64,000 nucleotides of DNA from Streptomyces sp. NBC_01233 (GTDB lineage: Bacteria; Actinomycetota; Actinomycetes; Streptomycetales; Streptomycetaceae): contig NZ_CP108514.1 of assembly GCF_035989305.1 (NCBI RefSeq), positions 7,420,501 to 7,484,500 of the forward strand, written 5' to 3'. A model generated the notes under the pieces. That model ran no database searches and was not told the origin of the DNA. It saw only the letters and a program-made list of their open reading frames with translations. Position 1 is the first letter of the stretch. The number at the start of each line of letters is the position of its first letter. The position numbers were made by a program, and so were the translations under genes. Shown here in pieces: positions 49,561 to 56,892 of this stretch.

Positions 49561-51666
49561 TCAGGTGATGGACCTGCCGTTCCGCGGCGCGGGGGCCTGG
49601 CGGGGGATAGAGGGGGGCGGTGCCGCCGCTGTGCCGTCCGGCGCGCCGTTCTCAGTACCGACTGCACTGGCGTCCGCAGGGCCGCCTGCCGTAGCGCCTG
49701 CCGTGCCGCCTGCCGTGCCGCCTGCCGTGCCGGCGAACTGCTCGGCCTGCATCCGGAACATCGCCGCGTACCGCCCGCCCAGGGCGAGCAGATCCTCGTG
49801 GCCGCCCTGTTCGACGAGCCGGCCCTCGTGCAGCACGTAGATGACGTCGGCGAAGCGCACGCCGGACATCCGGTGCGTGACGAGGACCACCGCCCGCTGC
49901 GGCCCGGCGAGGCCCCGGATGCTCTCGAAGGCGGCGATCTCCGCCTCCGGGTCGAGTGCCGAGGTCGGCTCGTCCACGACGAGGACGCGGGCGTCGCGGA
50001 AGTGGGTGCGGGCCAGACCGAACTTCTGCCACTGCCCGCCGGAGAGCTCCGAGGCACCCCGGAACACCCGGGCGAGCAGGGTCTCGTAGCCGTGCGGCAG
50101 CTTCTCGACGACCCGGTCCGCCCCCGCGTACCGGGCGGCGGCGACCACCTCGGCGGCCGGGCCGGCGGCGCGGTCCGGGTCCTCGGCACCGGGCCGGCCG
50201 ATGGCGATATTGGTACGGGCGGTCACCGGCCAGCGCTCGAAGTCCTGGGTCAGCAGGGCGACGCGGTCGAAGACCTGCTCCCGGTCGGCGTCCCGCAGCT
50301 CCACGCCGTCCCAGGTCAACGAGCCCGAGTCGGGCAGGTGCAGGCCCGCGAGGAGTTTGACGAGGGTGCTCTTGCCGGATCCGTTCTCACCGACGAGGGC
50401 GACGACGGTGCCCGCCTCGACGGTGAGGGTGATCCCGCTGAGCGCGGGCTCTTCCCGGTCCGGGTAGCTGAAGTCCACGTCGTCGAGCCGTACCACGGCG
50501 AGCCGTTCGGGCAGCGCCTGCCCGCCGGAGGGGATGGCGCGGCGGGCCGCCTCGGCGACGAACCGCTCCAGGTCCCGGACGTACAGGGACTCCTCGTGCA
50601 GGGTGTTGGTGGTGGACACGAGCGCGCCCAGGCTCGCCGACCCGGTGCGCACCGCGATCACGGCGGTGCCGGCGACGGCGAGGTCCATCCGGCCGGAGAC
50701 GATGAGCGCACCCATCGCCCCGTAGGTGATCAGGGCCGCGAGGCCGGAGAGCGCGGCGGCGAGCAACTCGGTGGCGGCCTTGTCCTTGGCCAGGCGGGTG
50801 GCCTCGCCCTCGGCGACCTCGGCCATGTTGCGGTAGTGGCCGAGGAGATAGCGGCCGACGCCGTGCACCCGTACCTCGGGGGCCGACGTGCGGGAGATCA
50901 GCAGCTGGCCGATGAGCCGGGCGGCCCGTACGTGTTCCACCCAGGTGATCACGGACAGGTAGCGTCGCTGGGCCACCCGCATCGCGCCCCAGCCGCGCGG
51001 GGCGGCGATGAGCAGCAGCATGGGGAGCAGCAGCGGGTGCAGCACGGTGAGCACCCCGGCGGTGGCGACCAGTGAGATGACCCCGCCGAGGGTGGCCACG
51101 CAGGCACCCACCGTCCGGCGGGCGGAGGGCGGCCCCCACTGGGCGCTGTCCAGCAGCCGCCGGAACTCCCCGTCCTCGATGGCCTCCAGCTCCACCGCGA
51201 CGGCGGCGCTCAGGTACTGCTCGTGCGCGGCCCGTTCGACCTTGGGCTCCAGCCGCCCGGCGGCCGCCGTGGAGCGCGAGGCCAGTACGGCCCCCAGTAC
51301 GGCGACCAGCGCGCCGGCGGCGAGCGCGGGCACGGCCGCGTGCAGCCGGTCGGCCGCACTGCCCGCGCCGAGCAGCGTACGGAGCACCTCGCTGATGACG
51401 AGCAGCCCGACGGCGGAGGTGATCCCCTGCCCGGCCTCGGCGGCGGCGACGGTGAGCAGGGCGGGCCGGTCGGTGTCCCAGGCGAGGCGCAGGGTGCCGC
51501 CGACCATGCGGGGCATGGAGCGCAGGGTGCTGATCAGCCGGCCTTCCAGCCGGGCGTAGTCGTGGTTGGACCAGCCGGCGTCGTAGCGCAGGGGCCCACC
51601 GAAGAGACGGCGCTCGCTCTCGGAGACGGCGGGCTCGGCGGCCGCGGGCCGCTTGAGGAGCCTCAC
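49561..51666 (-). CDS. ABC transporter, fused permease/ATP-binding protein
   Basis: 701 residues, ATG/GTG region at 51666. N-terminal membrane domain with about six helices (LLTVAAAEAGQGITSAVGLLVI, AVPALAAGALVAVLGAVLA, GGVISLVATAGVLTVL, LLAAALSGLAALITYGAMGALIV). C-terminal ATPase: Walker A VGENGSGKST (~430), Q-loop LLTQDF, signature ELSGGQWQKFGLART (~548), Walker B VLVVDEPTS and the H-loop VLVTHRMS. The tail has a GTAGGTAGATAGG repeat and Pro-rich end. A homodimeric or half exporter of drugs, lipids or peptides; the substrate is unknown. The C-terminal repeat is encoded by tandem 12-base units near 49690-49735, which may vary in number. Confidence 0.9.
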   Translation of the reverse strand: MRLLKRPAAAEPAVSESERRLFGGPLRYDAGWSNHDYARLEGRLISTLRSMPRMVGGTLRLAWDTDRPALLTVAAAEAGQGITSAVGLLVISEVLRTLLGAGSAADRLHAAVPALAAGALVAVLGAVLASRSTAAAGRLEPKVERAAHEQYLSAAVAVELEAIEDGEFRRLLDSAQWGPPSARRTVGACVATLGGVISLVATAGVLTVLHPLLLPMLLLIAAPRGWGAMRVAQRRYLSVITWVEHVRAARLIGQLLISRTSAPEVRVHGVGRYLLGHYRNMAEVAEGEATRLAKDKAATELLAAALSGLAALITYGAMGALIVSGRMDLAVAGTAVIAVRTGSASLGALVSTTNTLHEESLYVRDLERFVAEAARRAIPSGGQALPERLAVVRLDDVDFSYPDREEPALSGITLTVEAGTVVALVGENGSGKSTLVKLLAGLHLPDSGSLTWDGVELRDADREQVFDRVALLTQDFERWPVTARTNIAIGRPGAEDPDRAAGPAAEVVAAARYAGADRVVEKLPHGYETLLARVFRGASELSGGQWQKFGLARTHFRDARVLVVDEPTSALDPEAEIAAFESIRGLAGPQRAVVLVTHRMSGVRFADVIYVLHEGRLVEQGGHEDLLALGGRYAAMFRMQAEQFAGTAGGTAGGTAGATAGGPADASAVGTENGAPDGTAAAPPPSIPRQAPAPRNGRSIT

Positions 51667-52009
51667 GCGCAGCCACCCCCGCCCGGTGCCGGGTCGAACA
51701 CCACATGAACGTGCACGGATCGCAAGATTCCTCCCGAGGCGCTGCGGCTGCGAACTGACGCCGGAAGAACGTGGCTGCTCAGAGCGGCGTCACGGCCGCC
51801 GGAGAACGAACGCCCGCACACAGTTGCGACGCGCCTCCGAACCCCAAGGCGCGCCCGGTAACCCGGCGTTCGAACCACCCGGAGGTGTCGATGCCCCCCT
51901 TCGAGGGATTGCGCCCCGGAACCGGCGGAGGCCGCCTCCCCGGGGTGGGAGACGGCCTCCGCGCGGTGTGGTGGCTACGGGCTGGGGACCGGCAGGGTGC
52001 GGTGCCCAG
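51667..52009. other. Intergenic region with hairpin, no accepted gene
   Basis: From the ABC gene start to the lectin scrap. A 54-codon frame at 51891-52055 has GGAGG before its ATG but runs through a strong hairpin and across the lectin fragment on the other strand, so it is not accepted. Nothing else is recognisable. Confidence 0.5.
51927..51960 (-). terminator. Hairpin downstream of lectin remnant
   Basis: 14-bp stem GGAGGCCGCCTCCC / GGGAGACGGCCTCC (one G-T wobble) with a six-base loop. It lies where the transcript of the minus-strand lectin fragment would end. Confidence 0.65.
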
Positions 52010-52108
52010 TGTGGGGATCGTCCACCTCTGGGCGGGGGAGCTGTTGCAGTCGTAGAGCCAGAGCTGGGTTCCGGGGGTGGTGTCGAAGCCGCCGAGGTCG
52101 GGTACGGC
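52010..52108 (-). pseudogene. Ricin-type beta-trefoil lectin fragment
   Basis: The minus-strand frame reads VPDLGGFDTTPGTQLWLYDCN then SSPAQRWTIP, a single QxW repeat of a ricin-type lectin (carbohydrate-binding tail of secreted Streptomyces hydrolases). Only about 30 residues remain. The fragment ends abruptly where the toxin sequence on the other strand begins (near 52110), marking a recombination junction. Confidence 0.65.
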
Positions 52109-52508
52109 CCCGGTCCTGGTCCACAATTGTGGTGGCGATGGTGAATATTATTATCGAGGAGTCGGGGATGGGCACCCGAAGCATGCCGATGCACTTGAAG
52201 GTCGAGCTGTTCCGATAGGTGGTCCGTCCACTCCGGCGAGTCATTCAGGCGGCAACAATACGGACAGTCCGTACACTTCCTGGAGCCACAGTGAGGGGAG
52301 AGCCCAGGAAGAGGTTGACGAATGGGGGCCGGGCTCAGTCGTGATGCGAATCCGTCGCTCCGACGTGGATCCGAGTAGAGATATTCAGGTTCACGATACG
52401 GACATCGACTCCGGGTTCTTCGAGGAGGAGCATCTACTTGAAGGGGTAATTGAAGCGGCGGAGATCAGGATAGGGAATGGGGCATGGTTCAATCCGCGAT
52501 CACAATAG
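52077..52508 (+). CDS. Orphan polymorphic-toxin C-terminal module, ADP-ribosyltransferase-like
   Basis: 143-residue frame from GTG 52077 without a ribosome binding site. Believable toxin sequence begins near residue 11. PVLVHNC (12-18) is the tail of the pretoxin/Hint segment that precedes toxin tips in Rhs, WapA and CdiA-like proteins. Then come YYYRG (Arg27), SPYTSWS (64-70) and EEEHLLEG (116-123), matching the R-S-E triad layout of arginine-type ADP-ribosyltransferases. The N-terminal secretion and repeat part is missing, so it is a displaced tip that cannot be delivered as it stands. Base composition is markedly lower in GC than neighbours. A small gene directly downstream fits an immunity protein. 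Family assignment is by motif. Confidence 0.6.
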   Translation: MVSKPPRSGTAPVLVHNCGGDGEYYYRGVGDGHPKHADALEGRAVPIGGPSTPASHSGGNNTDSPYTSWSHSEGRAQEEVDEWGPGSVVMRIRRSDVDPSRDIQVHDTDIDSGFFEEEHLLEGVIEAAEIRIGNGAWFNPRSQ

Positions 52509-52516
52509 GAGCGCAC

Positions 52517-52894
52517 GTGGAGCGAGATGAGCTGAGGCAAGCGTTCGCTGTCGAATCCACTGTCAACTCGCAGGCTAAGAGTGCCCTTGCCGCTGGGGCG
52601 CCGTTCGAAATATGGCCAGGGAGAATGCCTGCCGCGAGACTGCATCACACCTACGCCCGGCGGTTGCGGAGATTGCAGAAACTCGAGCGCCCATCATTGG
52701 GTTTCGAGGAGGCGGTGGCTAGCCTCGCGAAAATCGGTAATCAGGAACTGCTGGTCGGGTTTATCGATGACCGAAAGAGGGGAGGGTATCGCTTTATAGT
52801 GTTCCTCAGTGCTGATCTTACGCGGGTGATCGCATGCATCGGCTTGATAGTTCCCTCGCGAGAGGTGCTTGATCCTGATGTAACGAAGGAGTAG
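52517..52894 (+). CDS. Probable immunity protein to the adjacent toxin module
   Basis: 125 residues from GTG 52517, with TAGGAG right before it; ATG 52484 would overlap the toxin end. Composition is acidic to neutral, mixed alpha/beta, no signal or membrane segment: LGFEEAVASLAKIGNQELLV then FIDDRKRGGYRFIVFLSADL and TRVIACIGLIV. I recognise no named family. The call rests on its position immediately after a toxin tip, similar low GC, and size. It ends 119 bases before a strong terminator. Confidence 0.5.
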   Translation: MERDELRQAFAVESTVNSQAKSALAAGAPFEIWPGRMPAARLHHTYARRLRRLQKLERPSLGFEEAVASLAKIGNQELLVGFIDDRKRGGYRFIVFLSADLTRVIACIGLIVPSREVLDPDVTKE

Positions 52895-53010
52895 AGACGT
52901 ACATCAGTGTCCGGCATAGCCGAGGGGCGGGTGAGTGAAATTGACTGTGCGCCCTGGATTGCCGCTCCACGCGGAATAAGGCACTGCCGACCGTCGCAGC
53001 CTCACAGCGT

Positions 53011-53050
53011 CCAGCGGCCCCACCGGATCTGTTTCCGGTGGGGCCGCTGG
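53011..53050. terminator. Strong hairpin between immunity gene and integrase relic
   Basis: Perfect 17-bp stem (53011-53027 with 53034-53050) and six-base loop. It serves the convergent immunity gene and integrase relic. Confidence 0.85.
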
Positions 53051-53051
53051 G

Positions 53052-53077
53052 GTATTTGACGGCAGTATTTGACGGCA
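53052..53077. repeat. Direct tandem repeat of GTATTTGACGGCA
   Basis: Two perfect 13-base copies directly after the hairpin and at the 3' end of a tyrosine integrase relic. The position suits an att or integrase arm site, but no second copy was spotted at the far side of the element. Confidence 0.7.
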
Positions 53078-53080
53078 ACG

Positions 53081-53740
53081 TCAGCGGTCGGCCGTTGCGC
53101 CAAGCGGTGGGCCGGCGCTGGCCTCCGAACCGGTGGTGGCTTCGGTGGGGTTGTGGAGAGTGCGGCCGAAGAGGTCGATGGCGTCCCGCTGAAGTCGAAG
53201 TCTGACGTGGGCGTAGACGGTGGCGGTGACGCCGATGTGGGCGTGGCCGAGGAGTTCCTTGATCACGACGAGTTCGACGCCCTGTTCCAGGAGGACGGTG
53301 GCGGTGGAGTGGCGGAGATCGTGGAAGGGGATGCGGCGGAGGTCTGCCTTGCGGAGGAGCGTGGTGAAGGGCCGATTGGGCTGCCGTGCGCAGTGGCGAA
53401 CACGTGCCCGTTGTGCTGCCATGTGGCGCCCGCGGTCTCGCGCTCGTGCTGCTGCTGGTCGTGGTGGTGCTTCAGTGACTGGGCGCAGCGGGTGGGGAGT
53501 GCGATGCGGAGTTCGGAGGCCCGCGTCTTGGTTGGCAGTGGCGGTAATCCGCTGGCACTGGTGCGCTGGAGCGTGCGGCAACGTCGTAGCCCCGGAGCCA
53601 AGATGGCCGGCAGCTCGGTGGGAGCGACCACGGTGATGCGCCTGCACAGGTTGCGCCCCCCGGGAGAATCCGGAGGGCCAGGTGCCGCTTGACGGTGACG
53701 GCCACGTCAGCAGACGACTGCCGTGACGGGTGGTTCATCA
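53081..53740 (-). pseudogene. Tyrosine integrase, C-terminal relic
   Basis: One frame carries the catalytic C-terminus: HDLRHSTATVLLEQGVELVV (H-x-x-R box), IKELLGHAHIGVTATVYAHV (second H and the nucleophilic Tyr). A different frame just upstream carries TKTRASELRIALPTRCAQSL and GHVFATAHGSPI, which belong to the preceding core region. A frameshift near 53375 therefore breaks it, and the N-terminal arm-binding and core-binding domains are absent. It is inactive. Confidence 0.75.
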
Positions 53741-53843
53741 GAGCTTCCGGCGTCGGGCTGAGAGTGTTGTTGAGGGCTGAAAGCGGCCCCCGAACTGAGT
53801 GTCCCCGGAGGTCAATGCTTCCGGGGACACTTCGTGTTCATCG

Positions 53844-54566
53844 TCAGGGCTGGTACTCGTAGCCGATGGTGAACCGAGGCGGCAGGCACCATTCCCCGTA
53901 CTCGATGATCCCTTCTGAGTCCGACCACCTGTGGGCACCGGCCAGGATGGGTGAGCCGACGGCTAGCCCCAGCGCACTTGCCTCCCGTGCGTCGGCGGGG
54001 CGGGCGTGCATGTCGTCCCTGGCGTGGGTGATCGTGCGCCCGGTGGCTTCGAGCACGCGTGCGGACAGGCCGTGATTGCGGCCCGGAGCGGTGTTCAGCA
54101 GATCGGGGACCAATGCGGCGAACGGCGCCGGATACCAGGTCACCGCGAACACGGTCCGAGTCTTGCCACGGCCGGCCAGCCACTCGCGCCGGACCATCTG
54201 GTCCCCGGTCTCCAGATCGAAGATCTCCGCCACGTACAGCGGCGGGGCGATCAGTTCAGCGGCCGTCACCCGGCTTGTCTCACCCTCGGCCAGAAACGAC
54301 TTCACCCGCTGGACCCTGGCCAGCCGGTCACGCGCCGACAGGGTCCACCGCGGGTCATCGGCGACGAAGGTACCCCTGGGGGTGGTGCGGATGAAGTTCT
54401 CGACCTGGAGAGCTTGCAGAGCCCGGGAGACGGTGGCGGCTGCGGCCTGCCACTGTCCGGCGATCTCCCGGTTGGTCGGCAGCTTGGCACCCGGCGCAAG
54501 CTCGCCCGACAGGATGCGCTCCCGGAAGTGATCAGCGATCTTCGTGAACGTCTTGGGACTGGGCAT
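53844..54566 (-). CDS. GntR family repressor, HutC/KorSA type
   Basis: 240 residues from ATG 54566; an upstream in-frame start at 54611 lies in the operator region and lacks support. Winged helix KIADHFRERILSGELAPGAKLPTNREIAGQW ... ATVSRALQALQVENFIRTTPRGTFVAD split over residues 7-70. Then a UTRA ligand domain ending RWSDSEGIIEYGEWCLPPRF. KorSA-like repressors control transfer and replication of Streptomyces integrative elements. It is divergent from two small genes, with palindromes between, so autoregulation is likely. Confidence 0.85.
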   Translation of the reverse strand: MPSPKTFTKIADHFRERILSGELAPGAKLPTNREIAGQWQAAAATVSRALQALQVENFIRTTPRGTFVADDPRWTLSARDRLARVQRVKSFLAEGETSRVTAAELIAPPLYVAEIFDLETGDQMVRREWLAGRGKTRTVFAVTWYPAPFAALVPDLLNTAPGRNHGLSARVLEATGRTITHARDDMHARPADAREASALGLAVGSPILAGAHRWSDSEGIIEYGEWCLPPRFTIGYEYQP

Positions 54567-54673
54567 AAGGCGTGCCCCTCCATTGAGTTGACGTGCTGTC
54601 AGTGAGGGCACACTAGTGCACTGTGAACCGTAGCGGGAGTGCTTCGGTCACTCGAATACTGAACTAGAGCACC

Positions 54674-54689
54674 GACCTGTCAACAGGTC
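54674..54689. promoter_or_regulatory. Palindromic operator candidate
   Basis: GACCTGT-CA-ACAGGTC, a perfect 7+2+7 inverted repeat, lies 31 bases before the 54721 gene. A second short palindrome, CACTAGTG, lies at 54611-54618. Both are in the divergent promoter region of the GntR repressor. Confidence 0.6.
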
Positions 54690-54720
54690 AGCCATGTGAC
54701 GTTCGAAGGGTGGCCGCACC

Positions 54721-54918
54721 ATGAGTGAGCCGACCAGGTACTCGACTGCGCCTGTTGAACTGCCGCTGCGACTGGAGCCGGACCCGGCCCCCGTCGAGCG
54801 CTGTGCAGGCTGCACCGAACTGGCCAACGTACGCGACCGCGCACTCTTGGTCGGCGATATGACGACCGTGACCGACTGCAACGTCTACATGCGACGCCAC
54901 CCCGAGGGTCACCAGTGA
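54721..54918 (+). CDS. Small conserved hypothetical protein of integrative elements
   Basis: 65 residues, ATG 54721 preceded by GAAGGGTGG. Contains CAGCTELANVRDRALLVGDM and ends CNVYMRRHPEGHQ; the CxxC pair plus a later Cys may bind metal. Similar short genes occur beside GntR repressors in actinomycete elements, from memory. Its stop overlaps the next start (GTGA). Confidence 0.65.
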   Translation: MSEPTRYSTAPVELPLRLEPDPAPVERCAGCTELANVRDRALLVGDMTTVTDCNVYMRRHPEGHQ

Positions 54919-55145
54919 CAGCCCGCGCCGTGTACCGGCACGTACCCCACACCATCCGGCACGCCCCCGAGGGCGGCATCACCTACGAAGCCTTCGGCGT
55001 CACCGCAGGCTGCGACGCCGAATCCGGCCCGCACGACGAGCAAGAGGCCGCACAAGACTGGGCCCTTCGTCACACCGGACGCACCGGCCACGACCTCTTC
55101 AGACGCGTCGTGACCGACCACGCCAAGGTCACCCGAGCTGAGTAG
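54915..55145 (+). CDS. Small DUF7848-like protein
   Basis: 76 residues, GTG 54915 overlapping the previous stop by four bases. Reads YRHVPHTIRHAPEGGITYEA, a CDAESGPHDEQEAAQDWALR segment, then HTGRTGHDLFRRVVTDHAKV. This matches a small family I remember from Streptomyces mobile regions and phage-like islands, with possible Cys/His metal ligands. Function unknown. A hairpin at 55284-55305 follows at some distance. Confidence 0.7.
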   Translation: MTARAVYRHVPHTIRHAPEGGITYEAFGVTAGCDAESGPHDEQEAAQDWALRHTGRTGHDLFRRVVTDHAKVTRAE

Positions 55146-55525
55146 ACGAAGCGACGGCAGCACCACCTGAAGCCACGCCAGCCAAGCCGACGCCCGAGGC
55201 TGGATCCCCAGCACGAGCCTCCACCGATGACCATGGCATGCCGCCGATGAGGGATGCGTCCAAACTTTCTATACGTCTTCAAGGCGACCCGCTGGCGCGG
55301 GTCGCGCGCGGCACGGCCGCCCACCCGGCCCGCTCTCGGCTCCGCCACCCGCCCGGATAGAGATCGGTGATCCGCCGCATCCTCAGCCTGGGCAGACAGG
55401 CCACCGGGCAGCCCCTGTCCCGGGCCACCGTCAGCGGCAGAGCGCGATCGAGACCGGCTGGTCCACGACTACCAGCCTCGGCCGTGGTGTCGTGCGGTGT
55501 GGTGCGTGCGCCGGTTCGGCGTTCG
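55146..55525. other. Intergenic region with hairpin
   Basis: 380 bases. A GCGACCCGC / GCGGGTCGC 9-bp stem with TGGC loop at 55284-55305 is terminator-like. No acceptable gene. It presumably contains the right end of the integrative-element relic. Confidence 0.5.
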
Positions 55526-56230
55526 TCAGGCGAGGACGTTGACGGCGCGGGCGATGACGAGTCCCAGGATGACCAGGGAGACGATGGACTGGAGCATCAT
55601 GACGATCTTGGCTCAGGCGGCGAGTGGCATGACGTCGGTCGGGCTCAACGCGGTGGAGTTGGTGAAGCCGAGGTAGAGGTAGTCGACGTAGTGGGGACGC
55701 CAGTGCGGGGCTTTCACTTCGGGGCTGAGGTGTTGGGGAAAGGCGAGTGCCGGCGTGGGGGGCATGTGGTGGGCCCGGGCGGCCGGGCCGCCGCTGTCGA
55801 GTTCGAAGTACAGCAGGGAGAACGCGAGGACGGTGGAGGCCCATACGCTGCCGCCGGCCAGCAGGAGGGCGGCGGCGGAGTTGGTCTCCGCCCCGCCGTG
55901 GATGAGATCGTCGATCAGCCGGATGGTCGACCAGATGGCACCGCACGCCAGCACGCCGACCAGGGCGATCGACACGGCGCGCAAGGCGGCTGAGCGGCGG
56001 CTGATCCGGACGGGGTCGGCCGAGATCAGCGCGACCAGAAGCAGCGCTTCGGTGGCGGGAAGCGCCCATCGGGGTCCCAGGCGCAAGTCGTCGGGCAGGA
56101 GCATGGTCAGCACCGCGGAAGCGAGGACGGCTCCGGCCATCGGCCAGCGGGTCTCGGCGGACTGCGCACGCTGCGGCTCCGGCTCGTGCGGATCGCTCGG
56201 GTTCGTATCGGAAGGACTGTGTCCGGTCAC
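55526..56230 (-). pseudogene. DUF1345 family membrane protein with internal stop codon
   Basis: From GTG 56230 the frame encodes ~205 residues with three or four membrane helices (LASAVLTMLLP, WALPATEALLLVALISA, SIALVGVLACGAIWSTI, SVWASTVLAFSLLYFELD). The family signature HYVDYLYLGFTNSTALSPTDVMPLA follows in two parts. At 55613 a TGA interrupts it. Reading through, the same frame continues AKIVMMLQSIVSLVILGLVI and ARAVNVLA before a normal stop at 55526. Relatives have a tryptophan at the interrupted position, from memory, so TGG to TGA would explain the stop. The product loses its last helix and is probably non-functional unless read through. Confidence 0.75.
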
Positions 56231-56605
56231 GGCCGACTGCTGCCCGGGCTCGGTGGCGGGTCAGATCGCGCCGTCAGCCGCGGCAACGGCACGGCGGGTG
56301 GAGGCGTTCGCCCATGATGTCGCGCTCATCTGCGGCTCCTCGAAGGTGAAGGCGTGTGGCGGCGGCTGCCTCGAAGATCGCTCGGACGCGAGGCTGGGAT
56401 CTCGGATTCACCGTAGACCGAAGTGAATGCGGCGGTATGGCCGACACGCTCCGCCGCGCTCGGCATCCCCGCAGGCGATGGGCCTCGGGCTGCGGTGCCC
56501 CGCACGGTCGACACGGGTGGTGCGGGGTGTCGGAGCTTGGGGGAAATGTCTGGTTCGGTTAGGTTTGCCACGTTATTTGGTTTCGGCGTTCCGGGAGGGA
56601 CACTC
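56231..56605. other. Divergent intergenic region with one tiny ORF
   Basis: 375 bases between the DUF1345 relic and the 73-residue gene. A 22-codon minus-strand ORF at 56261-56329 (MSATSWANAS...) has a good GAGGAG site seven bases upstream and ends 31 bases before the DUF1345 start. It could be a leader, but there is no second copy to test conservation. GGGAGGG before 56606 is the ribosome binding site of the next gene. Confidence 0.4.
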
Positions 56606-56827
56606 GTGGCTATTGATCTGGACAAGGTGCTCGACAAGGCGTGGGCCGACAAGCCGCTCGCCGAGGTGCTCGCGGCTCCCGTGGCCGCTCTCAAGGGGGT
56701 CAGCGACAAGGACGGCGAGCTGCTGCACGAGGCGTTCGGGGTCAAGACCGTCGCCGACTTCGGGCAGCTGAAGTACGTGCGGTGGGCGCAGGCGCTCGTC
56801 GCGCTGAACCAGACCGTCAAGGCCTAG
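56606..56827 (+). CDS. Small helical protein, helix-hairpin-helix-like
   Basis: 73 residues, GTG 56606 behind GGGAGGG. Reads AIDLDKVLDKAWADKPLAEV, LAAPVAALKGVSDKDGELLH and EAFGVKTVADFGQLKYVRWA. The LKGVSDKDGELLHEAFGVKTVADF stretch, here given in parts, resembles the helix-hairpin-helix folds that follow ...L-x-G-V-x...L-x...F-G-V-x-T-V. Cytosolic and conserved in Streptomyces from memory, with no assigned function. Shares a bidirectional terminator with cobN. Confidence 0.75.
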   Translation: MAIDLDKVLDKAWADKPLAEVLAAPVAALKGVSDKDGELLHEAFGVKTVADFGQLKYVRWAQALVALNQTVKA

Positions 56828-56839
56828 TCGGGCAACGCG

Positions 56840-56883
56840 AGAGGCCGTCCTCCCCGCCGGCAAGGGTGGGGAGGACGGCCTCT
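56840..56883. terminator. Bidirectional terminator between convergent genes
   Basis: 16-bp perfect stem (56840-56855 with 56868-56883), 12-base loop, between the 73-residue gene and cobN. Confidence 0.9.
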
Positions 56884-56892
56884 TCGCTCGTC

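Larger units (their letters stand above)
53052..55145. mobile_element. Relic of an actinomycete integrative element
   Basis: Contains a frame-shifted integrase 3' part, a HutC/KorSA-type GntR repressor and two small genes of the sort accompanying AICEs. No replication (repSA/prim-pol), excisionase or tra gene is left. No flanking tRNA gene was seen. Confidence 0.5.

Noticed and set aside
51891..52055. 54-codon ORF with GGAGG before its ATG
   Set aside because: It crosses a terminator-like hairpin and lies over the lectin fragment on the other strand; the product has no recognisable composition.
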